The notes beneath the pieces were generated by a model. It worked only from the letters and a program-made list of their open reading frames with translations. It was not told the DNA's origin and did no database searches. The position numbers were made by a program, and so were the translations under genes. From Rhizorhabdus phycosphaerae (GTDB lineage Bacteria; Pseudomonadota; Alphaproteobacteria; Sphingomonadales; Sphingomonadaceae), in the NCBI RefSeq assembly GCF_011044255.1, contig NZ_CP049107.1:3345001-3409000 (forward strand): 64,000 nt of DNA, given 5' to 3'. This document shows, piece after piece, positions 8,193-16,157 of this stretch. Each line of letters begins with the position of its first letter. The stretch's first letter is position 1.

Positions 8193-9092
8193 ATGAAGAT
8201 CATCGTCGTCGGCGGTGCCGGCATGATCGGCGGGCGCGCCGCGCTCCACCTTAAAGCGAAGGGCCATGACGTCACTATCGCCGGCCGTAATCCGCCTGCC
8301 GCAGGCACGCCGCTGGGCGACCTGCCCTTCCTGCGCGTCGATTACGTCAATATGGACTTCGACCGCGACGCGCTTGGCCAGTTCGATGCGCTGGTCTTCG
8401 CGGCGGGTAACGACGTCCGCCACCAGCCCGAGGGCGTGGGCGACCAGCATTGGCACGACGCCAATTCGGTCGGCGTACCGCGCTTCTTCGAGGCAGCGAA
8501 GAAGGCGGGGATCAAGCGCGCGGTGAATGTCGGCAGCTTCTATCCGCAGGCCGCGCCTCATCTGGTCGAGACCAACGCCTATGTGAAGTCGCGCAAGGTC
8601 TCTGACGAGGGCGTAGCGGCTCTCGCCGATGACGGCTTCGTCGCGATGAGCATCAATGCGCCCTTCGTGGTGGGCGCAGTTCCGGGCCTCGTCATCCCGA
8701 TGTTCGCCGCCTACACCCAATATGCCGAGGGCAAGTTCGCGCCCATGCCCGAGTTCGCGCCTCCGGGCGGCACCAACTTCATCTCGACCCAGTCGCTCTC
8801 CGAAGCGATCGAGGGCGGGCTCGAGCGCGGCGAGCCGGGCGGCTCCTATCTGGTCGGCGACGAGAATCTGTCCTTCCAGGACTATTTCGGGGCCTTCTTC
8901 GAGGGCGTTGGCCGCGAGAAGCCGCCGGTACGCGACGAAGAGCATCCGATGCTGCCCGACGGCGCCATCTTCTTCGGGCGCGGCAACAGCCTGTTCTACG
9001 ATACCGATCCCAAGGTGGCGGAGCTGCTCGGCTATCGCCGCAACGACATCGTCCCGGCGATCCAGGAGATCGTCGCCCAGTATCGGAGTTGA
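8193..9092 (+). CDS. NAD-dependent epimerase/dehydratase-like extended SDR
   Basis: A 299-residue protein opening with the extended/atypical SDR nucleotide motif VVGGAGMIGG (5-14) and following the NAD-dependent epimerase/NmrA plan. The expected catalytic YxxxK is degenerate: the segment reads YVKSRK, placing Arg rather than Lys four residues after Tyr. That may mean an atypical active site or a binding role. Members act on sugar nucleotides, flavanone-like ketones or 3-beta-hydroxysteroids. It lies 50 bases after the first SDR and 4 bases before the next, so the three are likely co-transcribed. Confidence 0.75.
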   Translation: MKIIVVGGAGMIGGRAALHLKAKGHDVTIAGRNPPAAGTPLGDLPFLRVDYVNMDFDRDALGQFDALVFAAGNDVRHQPEGVGDQHWHDANSVGVPRFFEAAKKAGIKRAVNVGSFYPQAAPHLVETNAYVKSRKVSDEGVAALADDGFVAMSINAPFVVGAVPGLVIPMFAAYTQYAEGKFAPMPEFAPPGGTNFISTQSLSEAIEGGLERGEPGGSYLVGDENLSFQDYFGAFFEGVGREKPPVRDEEHPMLPDGAIFFGRGNSLFYDTDPKVAELLGYRRNDIVPAIQEIVAQYRS

Positions 9093-9096
9093 TCGC

Positions 9097-9879
9097 ATGG
9101 CCGGCGCGCTGGAAGGCAAGGTCGCGATCGTCACGGGCGGTGCCGACGGCATCGGCCGGGGCGTGGTCGAGAGGTTCCGGGCCGACGGCGCGCAAGTTTT
9201 GCTCGCCGACTTCGACGTCGAGGGCGGGCGCAGGGCCGCCGAGGAAACGGGCGGACATTTCTTCGCCTGCGATGTCATGCAGAAGGATCAGGTCGAGGCG
9301 ATGGTGGCCGAGGCGATCACCCGCTTCGGCACGGTCGACATCCTGATCAACAATGCCTGGGGTGGGACGCAGCTTGGCCGCATCGAGAATAAGAGCGACG
9401 CTGCGATCCAGCACGGGCTGACCATGGCGCTGATGGCGGCGAAATGGGCGATGCAGGCGGTGTTCCCCGTGATGAAGGCGAAGCGCTGGGGCCGCATCGT
9501 CAGCATCGCGTCGCTGAACGGGGTCAACGCCCATATCGGATCGGCCGAATATAATGTCGGCAAGGAAGCGTTGCGGGCCTTCACCCGCACCGCCGCCCGC
9601 GAGTGGGCGGGGCATGGCATCACCTGCAACATCGTCTGCCCGGCCAGCATCAGCGCCGCCTATCGCAAGTTCCGCGACATGAATCCGGAGACGGCGGCGA
9701 TCATGGCCGCACAGAATCCGATGGGCCGCATGGGCGATCCGGTCGAAGATATCGCCCCGGTTATCGCCTTTCTGTCGAGCGAGGACAGCCGCTATCTGAC
9801 GGGCAATACGCTGTTCCTGGACGGCGGATCGCACATCAATGGGGTCGCCTGGGCACCGGAGCTTCCCGAGGACGCTTGA
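9097..9879 (+). CDS. short-chain dehydrogenase/reductase (SDR)
   Basis: A 260-residue classical SDR: GGADGIGRG cofactor loop, Asp in LLADFD after strand 2 (suggesting NAD preference), ILINNAWGG, Ser in IASLNG, and YNVGK as the catalytic Tyr/Lys motif. The C-terminal segment DGGSHINGVAWAPE is family-typical. The ATG at 9097 lies 4 bases after the previous stop; an open frame extends further upstream but only through the preceding gene. Third enzyme gene of the 7.3-10.6 kb run, 22 bases before the TetR gene. Confidence 0.85.
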   Translation: MAGALEGKVAIVTGGADGIGRGVVERFRADGAQVLLADFDVEGGRRAAEETGGHFFACDVMQKDQVEAMVAEAITRFGTVDILINNAWGGTQLGRIENKSDAAIQHGLTMALMAAKWAMQAVFPVMKAKRWGRIVSIASLNGVNAHIGSAEYNVGKEALRAFTRTAAREWAGHGITCNIVCPASISAAYRKFRDMNPETAAIMAAQNPMGRMGDPVEDIAPVIAFLSSEDSRYLTGNTLFLDGGSHINGVAWAPELPEDA

Positions 9880-9901
9880 TTCCCGGTCAAAGCACGGGAA
9901 G

Positions 9902-10576
9902 ATGGGCCGCGTGGACATCAAATCAGACTCTCCCCCCGCCCGGCCGGCAGGACGCCCGCGCCGCCTGACCCTCGATCGCCTGCTCGATACGGCGATCGAG
10001 ATGGGGCTGCCCGACCTCAACATGAAGGAACTGGCCGCCAATCTCGGCGTCGGAATCGCGACTCTCTATCGCTATGTCGACAATCGCGAGGCACTGATCC
10101 GCCTGGCCGTGGGGCGTCAGGCGATCCGGGCGCTGCCGATCGACCGCGGGCAGCCTTGGCGCGAACTCGTCATGGATCACGCCACCTCGTTGTTCAGCTC
10201 GGTCGGCCAGCAACCATCGCTCGTCATCGAGTTCGTCGAGGCGCGCTGGGGGATCGAGGTCGAACTCGAATCAGTCGACGGCTTTCTCGGCGCACTGAAG
10301 GCCCGGGGCTTCACCGCGCGCGAGGCGATGGACCTGTACCGCGCCATGGCGAAGGTCGTGCTCGGCGCGGCTGTGGCAGCAGGGCATTTCGCGGCGCTTG
10401 CCGCACGCGGCACGAATCAGGCGCGCGAGTTGAAGAGCGCGCTGGAAAGCTGGGATGAGGAGGAACTGCCGCACCTCCGTGCTGCGGCGGACGATTATGC
10501 TGACGAGGCAGCCGCCACGGCGTGGAAGCCGATCCTCGAAGCTGTGATGGAGCAGATGGCAGGCCATCATCCCTGA
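9902..10576 (+). CDS. TetR family transcriptional regulator
   Basis: A 224-residue regulator with a basic N-terminus (RPAGRPRRLTLDRLLDTAIE) followed by a helix-turn-helix at about residues 40-65 (LNMKELAANLGVGIATLYRYVDNREALI). The alpha-helical C-terminal part would bind ligand and dimerise. The start at 9902 is the first ATG after the preceding SDR stop. It is the last gene of the SDR-epimerase-SDR run and precedes the P450, so it may control one or both. Targets are unproven; the small hairpin before the P450 is one candidate site. Confidence 0.85.
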   Translation: MGRVDIKSDSPPARPAGRPRRLTLDRLLDTAIEMGLPDLNMKELAANLGVGIATLYRYVDNREALIRLAVGRQAIRALPIDRGQPWRELVMDHATSLFSSVGQQPSLVIEFVEARWGIEVELESVDGFLGALKARGFTAREAMDLYRAMAKVVLGAAVAAGHFAALAARGTNQARELKSALESWDEEELPHLRAAADDYADEAAATAWKPILEAVMEQMAGHHP

Positions 10577-10623
10577 CACGGCACCTTCGATCAGGTTGCC
10601 GCCCAGTCGAGGTTATGATAATC

Positions 10624-10644
10624 CGGTTCCGTAAATCGGAGCCG
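10624..10644 (+). promoter_or_regulatory. hairpin immediately before P450 start
   Basis: CGGTTCCG-TAAAT-CGGAGCCG can fold as an 8-bp stem with one G-U pair and a 5-base loop. It ends 5 bases before the P450 ATG, in the place a Shine-Dalgarno sequence would occupy, and no clear one is visible. It could be an operator for the adjacent TetR protein or limit translation. Confidence 0.35.
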
Positions 10645-10649
10645 ACTTG

Positions 10650-11882
10650 ATGGATATGGAAACGACGATCGAACCCGACGAGCGGCGCACCGCCTTTGGT
10701 CGCCGTCCCTCCCGCGTGCCGGTCGAACGCGACAAGGACGGTACCTGGCACATCCGCAGCTTCGCCGCGGCACGCAAGCTGCTGCGCAGCGACGCGACCA
10801 AACAGGCTGGGTTCAAGGCGGAGCTGCTCGAACGCTTGCCCGAGAAGGGCAAGATTCCGATCCTGTTCCTGGAAGGCAAAACCCACCGTGAACAGCGCCG
10901 GCTGACCGCGCCCTTCTTCACCCCCCGCGCGGTCGACAGCCGCTATCGCGAACTGATGACCGACCTGGCCGACAAGGTGATCGGCGATTTCCGTCGGGCA
11001 GGGCGGGGCGAACTCAGCACGATGGGCATGGAAATGGCGGTCGGCGTCGCCGCCCAGGTCGTCGGCTTGACCGACAGCCGCAAGCCCGGTCTCGACAAGC
11101 GGATCAACGCCTTTTTCGCCGATGGTCTCGAAAATGCAGAGGGCGCGCTGCGCAAGGCCTGGCAGGCGCTGGTCGCACAATATCGTCTGATGCGCTTCTA
11201 CTGGTACGACGTCCGGCCGAGCGCGAAAGTGCGCCGCGCCCAGCCGCGCGAGGACGTGATCTCGCACCTGCTGGCGGAGGGCTATAAGGACACCGAGATC
11301 CTGACCGAGTGCATCACCTATGGTGCAGCCGGCATGGTGACCACGCGCGAGTTCATCACGGTCTGCTCCTGGCATCTGCTCGAGGATAGGGCGCTGCGCG
11401 ACCATTATCTCGCCGCCGACGAAGAGGCGCGCTATGCGCTGCTCGAGGAGCTGCTGCGGCTGGAGCCGGTGGTCGGCACCATCTTCCGCCGGACGACCTG
11501 CCCGGTGTCGGTCGGCGAGACGGAGATTCCCCAAGGCGCGCTGGTCGCGGTCGACGTACGTGCGGTCAACGCCGATCCCGCCGTCAGCGGCGAGAAGCCG
11601 CTCTCCGCGCAGCCGGGCCGTTGTCCCGCAGATCGGGCGGGTGGGCCGGTGCTCAGCTTCGGCGACGGACATCACCGCTGCCCCGGCTCTTTCCTGGCGA
11701 TCCAGGAGACCGACATCTTCCTGCTGCGCCTCCTTGCAATACCGGGGTTGCGCTTCGAGAAGGTGCCGGACGTGACCTGGAACGACCTCGTTACGGGCTA
11801 TGAGCTGCGCAACGCCTGGCTCGTCTGCGATCAGGGGCCGGCGACGACCTCGGACGGGCCGTCGGTCAGGGCGACGGTGTAG
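10650..11882 (+). CDS. cytochrome P450
   Basis: A 410-residue soluble bacterial P450. Diagnostic elements: the I-helix oxygen-activation region GAAGMVTTRE, the K-helix ExxR as Glu267-Leu-Leu-Arg270, and the haem-binding loop FGDGHHRCPG with the thiolate Cys344. Such enzymes insert oxygen into unactivated C-H bonds of terpenoids, steroids or fatty acids using a ferredoxin and reductase; no partner ferredoxin is nearby. I start at ATG 10650; a TTG just before it and an ATG at 10656 are alternatives. The last 52 bases overlap the convergent SnoaL gene, so its C-terminal tail (after NAWLVCD) is probably a non-conserved extension. Substrate unknown. Confidence 0.9.
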   Translation: MDMETTIEPDERRTAFGRRPSRVPVERDKDGTWHIRSFAAARKLLRSDATKQAGFKAELLERLPEKGKIPILFLEGKTHREQRRLTAPFFTPRAVDSRYRELMTDLADKVIGDFRRAGRGELSTMGMEMAVGVAAQVVGLTDSRKPGLDKRINAFFADGLENAEGALRKAWQALVAQYRLMRFYWYDVRPSAKVRRAQPREDVISHLLAEGYKDTEILTECITYGAAGMVTTREFITVCSWHLLEDRALRDHYLAADEEARYALLEELLRLEPVVGTIFRRTTCPVSVGETEIPQGALVAVDVRAVNADPAVSGEKPLSAQPGRCPADRAGGPVLSFGDGHHRCPGSFLAIQETDIFLLRLLAIPGLRFEKVPDVTWNDLVTGYELRNAWLVCDQGPATTSDGPSVRATV

Positions 11883-12289
11883 ACCCGCCGCGCGACGCGC
11901 CAGCCGGACGGCGTGCGGACGAGATCGTCGGCATATTGGCCCCACATCGAATAGAGCGCGCCGTCCCAGCGCCCGCGTCCGCGATGGACCGCATAATAAT
12001 GAACTTTGGCGGTGGCGCGGTCGCCGTCCACCGCGATGCGGAAGTTCAGCACATTGTGGTGCGTGGCGCCGCAGCTCGAGTCGGGGCCGAGATTGGCGTG
12101 CATCGACGCGATCAGGCTGGCCCGGTTGGGGCTGATCACGCCCGGCCCCAGCGCCTGGGTGTAATCGCCCACGCAGTCCTCATGGAAGACCTCGTCCATC
12201 CGGTCGAAATCCTTGGCGTCGACGATTTCGCAGTAGCGGATGTAGACCTGTTGGATCGCATCCTTGTCCATCAGTTCAGATAGCGACAT
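11831..12289 (-). CDS. SnoaL-like / NTF2-fold protein
   Basis: A 152-residue SnoaL-type protein: opening helix KDAIQQVYIRYCEIVDAKDFDRMDEVF, then HEDCVGDYT, conserved His-His-Asn (THHNVLNF) and a C-terminal strand pair (WRVARRVYTVAL). The pattern matches the SnoaL_4 domain of proteins seen beside aromatic and steroid catabolic genes. The ATG at 12289 has GGGGAGAGG just upstream. Its last 52 bases lie on the strand opposite the P450 coding end. It is divergent from the amidohydrolase genes. Enzymatic role not determined. Confidence 0.75.
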   Translation of the reverse strand: MSLSELMDKDAIQQVYIRYCEIVDAKDFDRMDEVFHEDCVGDYTQALGPGVISPNRASLIASMHANLGPDSSCGATHHNVLNFRIAVDGDRATAKVHYYAVHRGRGRWDGALYSMWGQYADDLVRTPSGWRVARRVYTVALTDGPSEVVAGP

Positions 12290-12404
12290 TCCTCTCCCCT
12301 TTCGGCACCCTCTCTGCGCAAATTGCTTTCGGCTTGGCCAGCACCAACCGGAGGATGGATCATCTGATGCCCCAATGTGCGTCTCTCATTGATCCCTGCA
12401 GCTG

Positions 12405-12479
12405 CGCATGCCGGCAGGCTTCCTTGTTCCCCGACAGGGCTGCCGATAGCTTCGGTGCACCATCAGAAGCCGGCATGCG
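12405..12479. promoter_or_regulatory. long inverted repeat in leader of amidohydrolase genes
   Basis: CGCATGCCGGC (12405-12415) and its exact complement GCCGGCATGCG (12469-12479) are separated by 53 bases that contain a smaller CCGA/TCGG pairing. The element lies in the 247-bp divergent gap and ends 57 bases before the first amidohydrolase start. It could be a structured 5' leader, a looped operator or a relic. No known riboswitch is recognised. Confidence 0.45.
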
Positions 12480-12536
12480 GAGGGCATGACCGGATCGGCG
12501 GACCGCCGACATCACGCATCTGGAGAGGAAGAGGCC

Positions 12537-14288
12537 ATGGCCGACATGTTGATCAAGAACGGCACCATCATCGACGGCACCGGCGCCGACCGTAAGTCTG
12601 GCGACGTCCGCATTCAGGGCGATCGCATCGTCGAAATCGGACAGGATCTCGCGCCGCGCGACGGTGAGGAGCTGTTCGACGCGACCGGTTGCATCGTGGC
12701 ACCGGGCTTCATCGAGGCGCACACCCATTATGACGCGACCATGTGGTGGCAGGCGGATCTCGATCCGCTGCCCGGCATCGGCGCGACCACGATCATCACC
12801 GGCAATTGCGGCTTCACCGCAGCGCCGATGTCCGACGACAAGGACGCGCAGCTGGAGATGGTGAAGATCTTCTCCTTCTTCGAGGATATCCCGCTCGAGC
12901 CGTTCCTCAAGCATGTGCCGTGGGACTGGCGGACCTGGTCGGAGTATAAGGCGTCGGTCAAGGAGAAGATCCGCCTGCCGCTCAACAACGCGGCCTATGT
13001 CGGCCATATCGCGATCCGCATGGCGACGATGGGGCTCGACGCCTGGAAGCGCCCGGCCACGGCGGAGGAGCGCAAGGTAATGGCCTCGATGCTCGACGAT
13101 GCGCTGGCGAACGGCGCGCTCGGCCTCTCGACCAACCTGCTCGACCACGATGGCGAGAACCGCCCAATCCCGACGCTCGTCGCCGACGATGCCGAATTCT
13201 CGGCGCTGTTCGACGTGCTCGATCGTTATCCCAACTCGACCTTCCAGTGCATCATCGACGTTGCGCTGATGCGCGACACCGGCCCGGCTCAGACCGACCG
13301 CATGGCGAAGCTGCTCAAGGGCCGCAATCTGCGCACCCAGCTGACCGGCGCGATCCCGACCGTCGCCTATCAGAAATATCTGCTGCAGCCGATGCGCGAG
13401 CGCGTCGAGCAGATGCGCAAGGATGGCATCGACGTGTGGCCCGGCTATGCCCATGTGCCGCTGACCGGCCAGCTCAGCCTCTACAAGTCGCTGATCTTCG
13501 CCCAGTCGAACGACTATGTCTGGCACGAGGTCGTGTTGGCCGATGGGGCCGAGGCCAAAGAGAAGCTGCTGCGCGATCCGGAATGGCGCGCCCGCGCCCG
13601 CGAGAGCTGGGACACGCAATGCTACCCGCAGTCGCCGATGAACAACCCCGGCATGCTGCTGCTGACCAAGCTGGGTTCGGACAATGGCGCCGGCCCCTTC
13701 TGCACGCTGCTCGAATATGCCGAGGAACTGGGCCTGCACCGTTCGGACGCGATGGCGGAGTGGCTGCTGCGCAACGGCGTTCTCTCGACGGTGCGCATGG
13801 CGCCGTTCGACATGGACGACGAAGTGGTGGTCGACATGATCCGCGACCCGAAGACCGTCGGCAACATCACCGACTCCGGCGCGCATCTCCAGATGCTCTG
13901 CGGTGGCGGCGAGAATCTCGTCTATCTGACCAAATATGTCCGCGATCAGAAGGCGATCAGCCTGGAAGAAGCGGTCCACTCGATGACGGGCAAGCTCGCC
14001 AACCATTTCCACCTGACCGACATCGGCGAGGTGAAGACCGGCAAGCGTGCCGACCTGGTCGTGTTCGATTTCGCCGAGATCGAGCAGCACGACATGGAGA
14101 AGGTCTATGACGTCACCGACGGCAAGGGTGGCATCACCTGGCGCTACACCCGCAAGCCTGCACCGATGAAGCTGACCCTGGTCAATGGCGAGGCGACCTT
14201 CCGCAACGGTGCCTACACCGGAGCCAAGCCGGGCGCCTTCCTGGAGCCGGCCGCCGTGCTCGAGCCGACCGCCATTGCCGCAGAGTGA
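12537..14288 (+). CDS. N-acyl-D-amino-acid deacylase-type amidohydrolase, copy 1
   Basis: A 583-residue metal-dependent amidohydrolase (D-aminoacylase/dihydroorotase-like). The N-terminal beta-sandwich LIKNGTIIDGTG leads into metal-binding His62-Thr-His64 (EAHTHYD). Later come NCGFTAAP, a GYAHVP segment and the C-terminal metal Asp region DSGAHLQM, then RADLVVFD returning to the sandwich domain. It is about 100 residues longer than classical D-aminoacylases and belongs to the long subgroup often annotated by similarity only; natural substrates are mostly unknown. The ATG at 12537 has GGAGAGGAAGAGG upstream. It is followed after 22 bases by a close paralogue, and the pair ends at a strong terminator. 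Confidence 0.82.
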   Translation: MADMLIKNGTIIDGTGADRKSGDVRIQGDRIVEIGQDLAPRDGEELFDATGCIVAPGFIEAHTHYDATMWWQADLDPLPGIGATTIITGNCGFTAAPMSDDKDAQLEMVKIFSFFEDIPLEPFLKHVPWDWRTWSEYKASVKEKIRLPLNNAAYVGHIAIRMATMGLDAWKRPATAEERKVMASMLDDALANGALGLSTNLLDHDGENRPIPTLVADDAEFSALFDVLDRYPNSTFQCIIDVALMRDTGPAQTDRMAKLLKGRNLRTQLTGAIPTVAYQKYLLQPMRERVEQMRKDGIDVWPGYAHVPLTGQLSLYKSLIFAQSNDYVWHEVVLADGAEAKEKLLRDPEWRARARESWDTQCYPQSPMNNPGMLLLTKLGSDNGAGPFCTLLEYAEELGLHRSDAMAEWLLRNGVLSTVRMAPFDMDDEVVVDMIRDPKTVGNITDSGAHLQMLCGGGENLVYLTKYVRDQKAISLEEAVHSMTGKLANHFHLTDIGEVKTGKRADLVVFDFAEIEQHDMEKVYDVTDGKGGITWRYTRKPAPMKLTLVNGEATFRNGAYTGAKPGAFLEPAAVLEPTAIAAE

Positions 14289-14310
14289 AAGTAGGATTGG
14301 AGTAGTTCAT

Positions 14311-16059
14311 ATGACAAATATGCTTATTCGCGGCGGTAAGGTCGTCGACGGAACGGGCGCCAAGGCGTTCGACGCCGACGTCCGCATCGAGGGAAGCCGG
14401 ATCGTCGAGGTCGGCGCAGGCCTTGCGCCGCGCGCCGGGGAAGAGGTTTTCGATGCCGCAGGCTGCTATGTCACGCCTGGCTTCATCGAGAGCCACACCC
14501 ATTATGACGCGACGATGTGGTGGCAGCCCGACCTCGACCCGCTGCCCGGCAATGGCGCGACGACCGTGATCCTCGGCAATTGCGGCTTCACCGCCGCTCC
14601 GCTGTCGAAAGAAAAGGCCGCGCAGATGGAGATGATCAAGATCTTCTCCTTCTTCGAGGACATTCCCCTCAAGCCCTTCCTGCAGCATGTCCCCTGGGAT
14701 TGGGAGACCTGGTCCGAATATAAGGCCTCGATGGCACGCAACGTCACCGTGCCGACCAACTACTCGGCCTTTGTCGGCCATATCGCGCTGCGCCTCGCCG
14801 CCATGGGCATCGAAGCCTGGGAGCGTGCCGCGTCCGCCGACGAGATTGCCCGCATGGCGGAACTGCTCGAGGACGCCTTGGCGGCCGGCGCGCTCGGCAT
14901 GTCGGACAATCTGCACGACCATGACGGCGACGATCGCGCCATTCCGACCCTGCTTGCCGACGATGCCGAGTTCGAGGCGCTGTTCGACGTTATGCAGCGT
15001 TATCCGGGCACGACCTATCAGTGCATCATCGACACCTTCATGCGGAAGACGGGCCCGGCCAGCCTGGAACGTCTCGGTCGCCTGACCAAGGGCCGCGGTA
15101 TCCGCATGCAGATCGCCGGCGCGGTGCCCACGCTGGAATTCCAGAAGGACATATTGCCGAAGCTGCAGGAGACGCTGGGCCGCCTGCGTGCCGAGGGCGC
15201 CGACATCTGGCCGGGCTATGCCCATGTCTCGCCGACCAGCACGCTCAGCCTGATCAAGTCGCTGATCTTCGCCCAGTCGAACGACTATGTCTGGCACGAG
15301 GTCGTGCTGGCCGAGACGCATGAGGAAAAGGCGCGGCTGCTGGCCGATGCGGACTGGCGCGCCCGCGCCCGCGAAAGCTGGGACACCAAGGCTTGGCCGC
15401 ATTCGCCGATGAACAACCCGCAGGATCTCTATCTGCTCGACAGCGAGAATGGTGCAGGCCCCGTCGGCATCACGCTAAAGGACTTCGCCGACAGCCGGGG
15501 TCTCCATCGCTCGGACGCGATGGCGCAATGGATCCTCGAAAATGGGACGCGCTCGACCGTGCACATGGCGCCTTTCCCCAAGGACGAGGCGCTGACCGTC
15601 GAGCTGATGAACGACCCCCGCTCGGTCGGCAACATCTCCGATGCCGGCGCGCATCTGCAGATGCTGTGCGGCGGCGGCGAGAATATCCTGCTGTTCACCA
15701 AATATGTGAAGAACGAGATGATCTCGCTGGAGCAGGCGATCCACATCAAGACCGGCAAGCTGGCCAATTTCTTCGGCCTGCACGACACCGGCGAGATCAA
15801 GGCCGGCCGTCGTGCCGACGTCGTGGTCTTCAACCTCGACGAGATCGCCTATCGCGACATGGAGAAGCGTTTCGACGTTCCGGACGGCGACGGCGGTACC
15901 ACCTGGCGCTTCACCCGCCAGGCCGCGCCGATGCGCCTGACGCTCGTCAACGGCGTGAAGACCTTCGCCGACGGCCAGTATACCGGCAATCGCCCGGGCG
16001 AATATCTGGCGCCGTCGGAAGCCGCCGCCGAACAGCGGGCGCTCGAAGCGGCCGAGTAA
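14311..16059 (+). CDS. N-acyl-D-amino-acid deacylase-type amidohydrolase, copy 2
   Basis: A 582-residue paralogue of the preceding gene, aligning along the whole length. The metal motif falls at the same positions (His62, His64), and long stretches such as FSFFEDIPL, AQSNDYVWHEVVLA and AHLQMLCGGGEN are identical. Differences concentrate around residues 230-330 and the C-terminus, suggesting related but different substrates or a heteromer. The ATG at 14311 (in AGTTCATATG) follows TTGGAG; an open frame reaching further upstream only overlaps copy 1. Tandem duplication within one operon is the simplest origin. Confidence 0.82.
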   Translation: MTNMLIRGGKVVDGTGAKAFDADVRIEGSRIVEVGAGLAPRAGEEVFDAAGCYVTPGFIESHTHYDATMWWQPDLDPLPGNGATTVILGNCGFTAAPLSKEKAAQMEMIKIFSFFEDIPLKPFLQHVPWDWETWSEYKASMARNVTVPTNYSAFVGHIALRLAAMGIEAWERAASADEIARMAELLEDALAAGALGMSDNLHDHDGDDRAIPTLLADDAEFEALFDVMQRYPGTTYQCIIDTFMRKTGPASLERLGRLTKGRGIRMQIAGAVPTLEFQKDILPKLQETLGRLRAEGADIWPGYAHVSPTSTLSLIKSLIFAQSNDYVWHEVVLAETHEEKARLLADADWRARARESWDTKAWPHSPMNNPQDLYLLDSENGAGPVGITLKDFADSRGLHRSDAMAQWILENGTRSTVHMAPFPKDEALTVELMNDPRSVGNISDAGAHLQMLCGGGENILLFTKYVKNEMISLEQAIHIKTGKLANFFGLHDTGEIKAGRRADVVVFNLDEIAYRDMEKRFDVPDGDGGTTWRFTRQAAPMRLTLVNGVKTFADGQYTGNRPGEYLAPSEAAAEQRALEAAE

Positions 16060-16086
16060 AGGCGAGGACCGAGAGGTCATGATTTG

Positions 16087-16117
16087 GGGGCGGGGGCCAT
16101 GGCCTCCGTCCCTTTTT
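16087..16117 (+). terminator. intrinsic terminator after amidohydrolase pair
   Basis: A 12-bp GC-rich stem (GGGGCGGGGGCC pairing with GGCCTCCGTCCC, two G-U pairs) is followed directly by TTTTT at 16113-16117. It begins 28 bases after the copy 2 stop and before the convergent ATP-grasp gene. Confidence 0.75.
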
Positions 16118-16157
16118 CATGCGTCTCGCAGGACAGAGTAAGGCAGGCGCCGATTCC

